Positions 62,001-64,000 of a DNA stretch of 64,000 nucleotides are shown here, one piece after another. This DNA comes from Bacteroidales bacterium. GTDB lineage: Bacteria > Bacteroidota > Bacteroidia > Bacteroidales > GCA-2748055. Position 1 is the first letter of the stretch. Every line of letters starts with the position of its first letter. A model generated the notes under the pieces. The model did not search any database, had not been told where the DNA came from, and saw only the letters and a list, made by a program, of their open reading frames with translations. A program made the translations under genes and the position numbers. The DNA lies in NCBI GenBank assembly GCA_029210725.1, contig JARGFM010000001.1, positions 48,544 to 112,543 on the forward strand. Direction: 5' to 3'.

Positions 62001-64000
62001 ATTGTCCACCTGAATAGTGGCAGTACCCTCGCTGCAGATTACAGAATCTGCACTTACCCGGATCTCCGGAGTAGGATTCACCCAAATAGTCACGGTAGTA
62101 TCCCGGCCGTTTTCACAATCTCCATCAAAATCAGAAGGCCCGATTCTCGGTGTAAACCGATAGATCACCTTATGGACAACCGTATCCATATTGGTGAGCA
62201 GATCCTGGATCTGGATGCTGTCGACAGGGTAAATGCCCCCGGGGCGGGCACCGATGATCTCCGCATCCGGAAACACCTCCAGGTTGTAGAACCAATCTCC
62301 ACGTACATAAGGATTAAGACTGTTTACCTTGATGTCTGCCAACCCCTCATTACAGATTAAAGTGTCCATAACTTCAACCAGGACATCGGGAACCGGATTG
62401 ACCCAGACCACAATGGTCGTATCGATCCCGTTATTGCACCAATCCCCGTCATCGTCTCTGATACGCGGAATAAAACGATAGCTGACACTCCGGGCTTCAT
62501 TGCTGGTGTTATTCAGGGTGTAATTATAAACCGCATCCCCTGCAAAAGTCTGGCTCCCTGAACTTACCCCGGTAATGCCCGGATCCACACTGATCTCCAG
62601 GGTTCCGTCCCAAATCCTAAGGATGGGATTATTGGGGTTTCTTAACTGCAGTGTCAGGGGATCCCCATCGCATAAGACCGTGTCGCTGACCGTAACCCGT
62701 ACCTCCGGGGTGGGATTCACCCAGATCACAATGGTGGTATCCCTTCCATTCTCACAATCATCCCCGCCATCCACCGGATCAATCCTTGGAATGAAATGAT
62801 ATTGTACCCTGCGCACAACGGTATCGTTGTTGGTCAGTGTTTGTGTATAGGAAGGGGTAGTCACTCCGGACTGATCTCCAATAGCCCCACCAATCAGAGG
62901 ATCGGCATCAACCTCCAGATAATAGATCCAGTTCCCCCTGACAGAGGTGTTGGGATTAGTCACCGTCAGTACCGTCGTCTCTCCATTACACAGCACACTA
63001 TCGGAGGCCTCCACAGAAATATTAGGTGTGGGATTGATCCAGATGGTGATGGTGGTATCAATCCCATGATCACAGTACCCGAAGTTGTTTCCTGCCCGGT
63101 CATCCCTTATCCTGGCTACAAAATGGTAAGTTATGGACTGTGCCAGATCGGTATTGTTAATCAGCTGGTCACTAATATCATCTGTGGAAAGGTAATACTC
63201 TCCGTCAGGCTGACCCGTAATAACCGTTAAATCTGCGGGATCATACGTCCTGCTCAGCTCATAAACTTTTGTTCCTTCAACCATGCCCATTCCATCTGTG
63301 AGATCCAGAACAACGGAGGAAGCATCGCATACCAATGTATCAGGTGAGCTAACAGTGAACTGGGGAGTTGGATTCACATAGATCGTCACTGCCTGGGTAA
63401 CACCATCGGGACAAGTTGTGGGATTGATCGGAGTAATGTTGTAAGTTACCGTTTGTACCGCATTGGTTGGGTTTATTAACTGGTCTGCAATGATGTGATC
63501 CAATGGCAAAGCGCTAACTGGTGACGTATAGCCTGTAACCCCAACACTTGCAGTGACCGTATAGTTAAATGTAATATTACCGCTTGTGAATATGGATGGA
63601 CTTGTAAGTTGGATGTTGGTGAATGTACTGTCGCACTGAATAGTATCAGAGGTAAGAGGGACGACCACAGGTACTGCCTCCACCCAAATGATTTGATTTT
63701 GAGATAACTCATTTCCACTGGCATCTGACAGAGTCCAGGTACGAATAATATACCCTGCCTTATCGCAACTGGTCAAATTGGTGAAGTCATCATTATATAT
63801 TGCTTCGATGGACATCGAACAGTTATCCCATTCATCAGTCACATCCCCGGTAACTGAGGGATCACTATCGTATGCACAATCAGGATTCCTGCATATGGTC
63901 ACATCAGCAGGAACTGTAAATGTCGGCGCCTCATCATCGGTCACCGTGATATCCTGCGTGCATGTGTTCGTGTTACCGTGGATATCGGTCACCGTCCAGG
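56007..64000 (-). CDS. Giant T9SS type B substrate with PKD-like and SprB repeats (5' end outside window)
   Basis: At least 2663 codons are present and the frame is open at the right edge, so the N-terminus is missing. In order from the N-terminal side: an HYR-like domain (DDEAPTFTVPADVTICRN), about 14 PKD-like units of 105-110 residues each beginning NPTP/NPVP (for example VNPTPEVRVTVSDTVLCDGD), then about nine SprB repeats (CFGESTGEIVV, CFGADDGFIDIEVSGG, CYGDASGQIELLITGG), and a C-terminal gliding-motility-associated type B sorting domain (IPNAFSPNGDGYNDLW, LRIFDRWGSRVYYS). The protein should be a cell-surface adhesin or gliding-type fibre exported by T9SS with the adjacent PorP/SprF. Two of the PKD-like units are duplicated at the DNA level. 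Confidence 0.92.
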   Translation of the reverse strand, partial: WTVTDIHGNTNTCTQDITVTDDEAPTFTVPADVTICRNPDCAYDSDPSVTGDVTDEWDNCSMSIEAIYNDDFTNLTSCDKAGYIIRTWTLSDASGNELSQNQIIWVEAVPVVVPLTSDTIQCDSTFTNIQLTSPSIFTSGNITFNYTVTASVGVTGYTSPVSALPLDHIIADQLINPTNAVQTVTYNITPINPTTCPDGVTQAVTIYVNPTPQFTVSSPDTLVCDASSVVLDLTDGMGMVEGTKVYELSRTYDPADLTVITGQPDGEYYLSTDDISDQLINNTDLAQSITYHFVARIRDDRAGNNFGYCDHGIDTTITIWINPTPNISVEASDSVLCNGETTVLTVTNPNTSVRGNWIYYLEVDADPLIGGAIGDQSGVTTPSYTQTLTNNDTVVRRVQYHFIPRIDPVDGGDDCENGRDTTIVIWVNPTPEVRVTVSDTVLCDGDPLTLQLRNPNNPILRIWDGTLEISVDPGITGVSSGSQTFAGDAVYNYTLNNTSNEARSVSYRFIPRIRDDDGDWCNNGIDTTIVVWVNPVPDVLVEVMDTLICNEGLADIKVNSLNPYVRGDWFYNLEVFPDAEIIGARPGGIYPVDSIQIQDLLTNMDTVVHKVIYRFTPRIGPSDFDGDCENGRDTTVTIWVNPTPEIRVSADSVICSEGTATIQVDNPNFPIRGNWTYDLVVTPDPGITGASGSQAGITTTLFNETLSNNSVEAQKVEYHFTPWIYPDDSGADCGGGRDTTITVWVNPTPRIEVEAPDTVLCNDEDVLFEVKIPNVTAHGEWKYNMTVDYGEHVTGLGIGGEYTAGDLNLMDHLVNHDTVAHRIPYHFTPRITPGNLGADCGSGVDTTVWIWVNPTPEIRVNIANTMICNEDLINLFVRNPNIPVMGDWKYNLTVVYDFGMTGNDIGGEYDGTDVVLTDHLINHDTIFHFVDYIFTPRISPGDLGIDCENGIDTTIRVWVNPTPAIRVYAQDSILCNGDSANIWISNPNIFVNGAWEYNLVVNPDPQITGARSGVEGIADTLLIDPLINHDTIVHKVEYTFTPTKTPDPDLCAGGNDTTIVIWVNPTPEVRVTVSDTVLCDGDPLTLQLRNPNNPILRIWDGTLEISVDPGITGVSSGSQTFAGDAVYNYTLNNTSNEARSVSYRFIPRIRDDDGDWCNNGIDTTIVVWVNPVPDVLVEVMDTLICNEGLADIKVNSLNPYVRGDWFYNLEVFPDAEIIGARPGGIYPVDSIQIQDLLTNMDTVVHKVIYRFTPRIGPSDFDGDCENGRDTTVTIWVNPTPRILVSFPDTIFCNNDTAVISVEDGLGLVYGVKEYTVSAVYGSEVTVISRASGASETLPSGTPITDIYINHSLEAQPVDYTFTARIRDTRPGHFGEFCYNGPVTVRIWINPSPGIQVAVPDTIICDNSTVEINVSTSQGSIMGGTLVYDLVVSYDPLDVSGSITPDGEFLPDQSISDLLINNSVTVQLISYHFTARIRDDRLGHEGGFCNNGSDTTVYIYLNPVPGLDYTLLEDSLCYDDGFTILTDSLAYATHPLYFELVVTNDNGLLNVIDPSAYGDTLAVANNLDQSDVLNPHTGYGRLSYNILPFISTEGCMGTDTTFFIDVNPEPRMTAQLSRPQDTAVCFDQGYLILMNENIDSTTGNFIYDLNTFVYNEPNVDNERLSGDYLIENLDQTTVINNGYFIEDITYRYIPVIRNVNGQGKDCPGTAYDSITVQVAPELIGLLEPDTSYVGGHAVRCYGLEDVLLHSNVRGGYNRNPYDFDWYTLGGSSANMVPDDSIQTNMGEGLYWFDVVDAIGCAFGDTITLTQPDTLVAPAVIVDATCLADNRNDGSIDISPTGGIEGYSYQWTGPFGYNSTAEDVLAGTAGPYRLTLNDTNRCEIRDLFWIGSAKLISIDTTVRRYGNYEVSCFGESTGEIVVNSISGGFPGYTLIVEDENTGAEVYNQPVAQSGGTYSALVSGLPAGEYRLWAYDTENCYNMNQGDITNVLSEPDTISITRLDIQPVFDTVDISCFGADDGFIDIEVSGGHTADYPNTFLWTGPPGESDLVPGDSLQSSLSGGTYNLLLTDRYGCEQTAEYTLYEPAQILLEVDSVRELNGWNITCFGDNDGFIEISSSGGIESHAYLWSPGRSTLPDPTQQDIYDLVADTFHLTITDSLGCTLNTVFELIEPNPLGLDTVIPRINDWEIACAGDSTGSITLIPLGGADSLQNTYLWSTDIGNLADPLSRDQAGLREGNYTVLVTDINGCTYLESYELLDPDPLVIDTFMVDSAFCFGSATGKIDMVAYGGVDPFNFLWNNGELTEDIDSLLAGVYTIVITDDNGCILIDSAEVFEADHFGVELLVASDYHGAVISCTNASDGIIHVDTLGGTPPYTYSWNTGATTRNLANVPAGTYRLVVIDQHGCVDSAQVVLEDPLPLDYSMQLEDPLCYGDASGQIELLITGGTIYTVDDYEVWVNDVLTGRVTGNLPSGIHQVRIEDLNDCFVETEAELIDPDSLELSFDTEDAFCRDKPDGELRLYIDGGIFPYDISWNMGLPDNEDSFNEIYPGEYIATVTDAHACVMTDTIYIGYTHESCLVIPNAFSPNGDGYNDLWMIEGLELYPSAELRIFDRWGSRVYYSPNAADDPWDGTFDGRRLPIDSYHYIIRLENGEPAITGNVTIVR
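60166..60821. repeat. 656-bp internal repeat, copy 1
   Basis: It is almost identical to 62074-62729, with the same orientation and offset 1908 bp; by eye there is one difference (T versus C in ...GAAGG[T/C]CCGAT). It covers two PKD-like units of the giant T9SS substrate. Confidence 0.92.
62074..62729. repeat. 656-bp internal repeat, copy 2
   Basis: This is the partner of 60166-60821. Four diverged PKD-like units (about 1250 bp) separate the copies. Sequence identity drops sharply at both ends. Confidence 0.92.

Noticed and set aside
56007..64000. CRISPR array or tandem DNA repeat in the right end
   Set aside because: The periodicity of about 320 bp is of protein-domain units in one open frame, with no short direct repeats and spacers.

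Overview
The window reads as a chromosomal segment of a Bacteroidota bacterium, probably Bacteroidales/Marinilabiliales-like and marine or sedimentary. The grounds are a type IX secretion (T9SS) sorting domain of type A, a giant type B T9SS substrate paired with a PorP/SprF gene, a DUF2723 protein, a YfhO-family protein, an archaeal-type GlyRS, a three-subunit B-type succinate dehydrogenase/fumarate reductase, and TAnnTTTG promoter boxes close to many starts. Most of the window is G+C-moderate (57% in one hand-counted line, 12001-12060). The left 6.4 kb is clearly A+T-rich (28% G+C in line 3961-4020).

Layout. (1) 1-168: tail of an unknown gene. (2) 357-5028: a complete, compact lasso-peptide biosynthetic cluster. 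A cyclase (asparagine synthetase homologue) is divergent from a kinase, sulfotransferase, PqqD-like recognition protein (B1), transglutaminase-like peptidase (B2) operon that ends in an easily missed 44-codon precursor gene at 4894-5028. The predicted core is GGMVGGISESHYASPGEPS, with a Gly1-Glu9 ring, Thr at -2 and a C-terminal Ser, which is the residue that HprK-like lasso kinases phosphorylate. A kinase together with a sulfotransferase suggests a doubly tailored lasso peptide. This is the most notable system here. (3) 5039-7228: a secreted T9SS protein whose 5' half has the A+T-rich composition of the lasso island and whose 3' half has host composition. (4) 7494-16000: purD, a membrane protein, a polysaccharide deacetylase, a DUF2723 protein, 3-methyladenine glycosylase and an O-antigen-ligase-like protein. 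(5) 16198-20423: the translation block rplM-rpsI-rpsB-tsf-pyrH-frr. (6) 20420-35331: OmpA lipoprotein, dxs, ALDH7, tRNA-Leu, dCMP deaminase, a C-terminal processing protease, a Spy/LTxxQ protein, an alpha/beta hydrolase, two Xaa-Pro peptidases and the sdhCAB operon between them. (7) 35607-38449: a conserved hypothetical gene and a CPBP protease separated by an IS630-family element, with an A7 frameshift site, inserted in a CTAG that contains the protease stop codon. (8) 38529-46485: dusB, nadB, a UDP-GlcNAc 2-epimerase, glyS and a YfhO protein. (9) 46496-55006: a surface-polysaccharide region with glycosyltransferases, methyltransferases and a flippase. (10) 55003-64000: PorP/SprF and a giant repeat-rich type B T9SS substrate that runs off the right edge and holds a nearly identical 656-bp internal duplication.

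How the parts fit. The lasso genes would make, recognise, cleave, cyclise and decorate one small peptide. No exporter or isopeptidase is visible, so export and immunity must lie elsewhere. The polysaccharide genes, deacetylase, O-antigen-ligase-like protein, DUF2723 protein and T9SS substrates together point to heavy investment in the cell surface. No rRNA genes, CRISPR arrays or prophage were seen, and no stretch longer than 300 bases lacks a gene.
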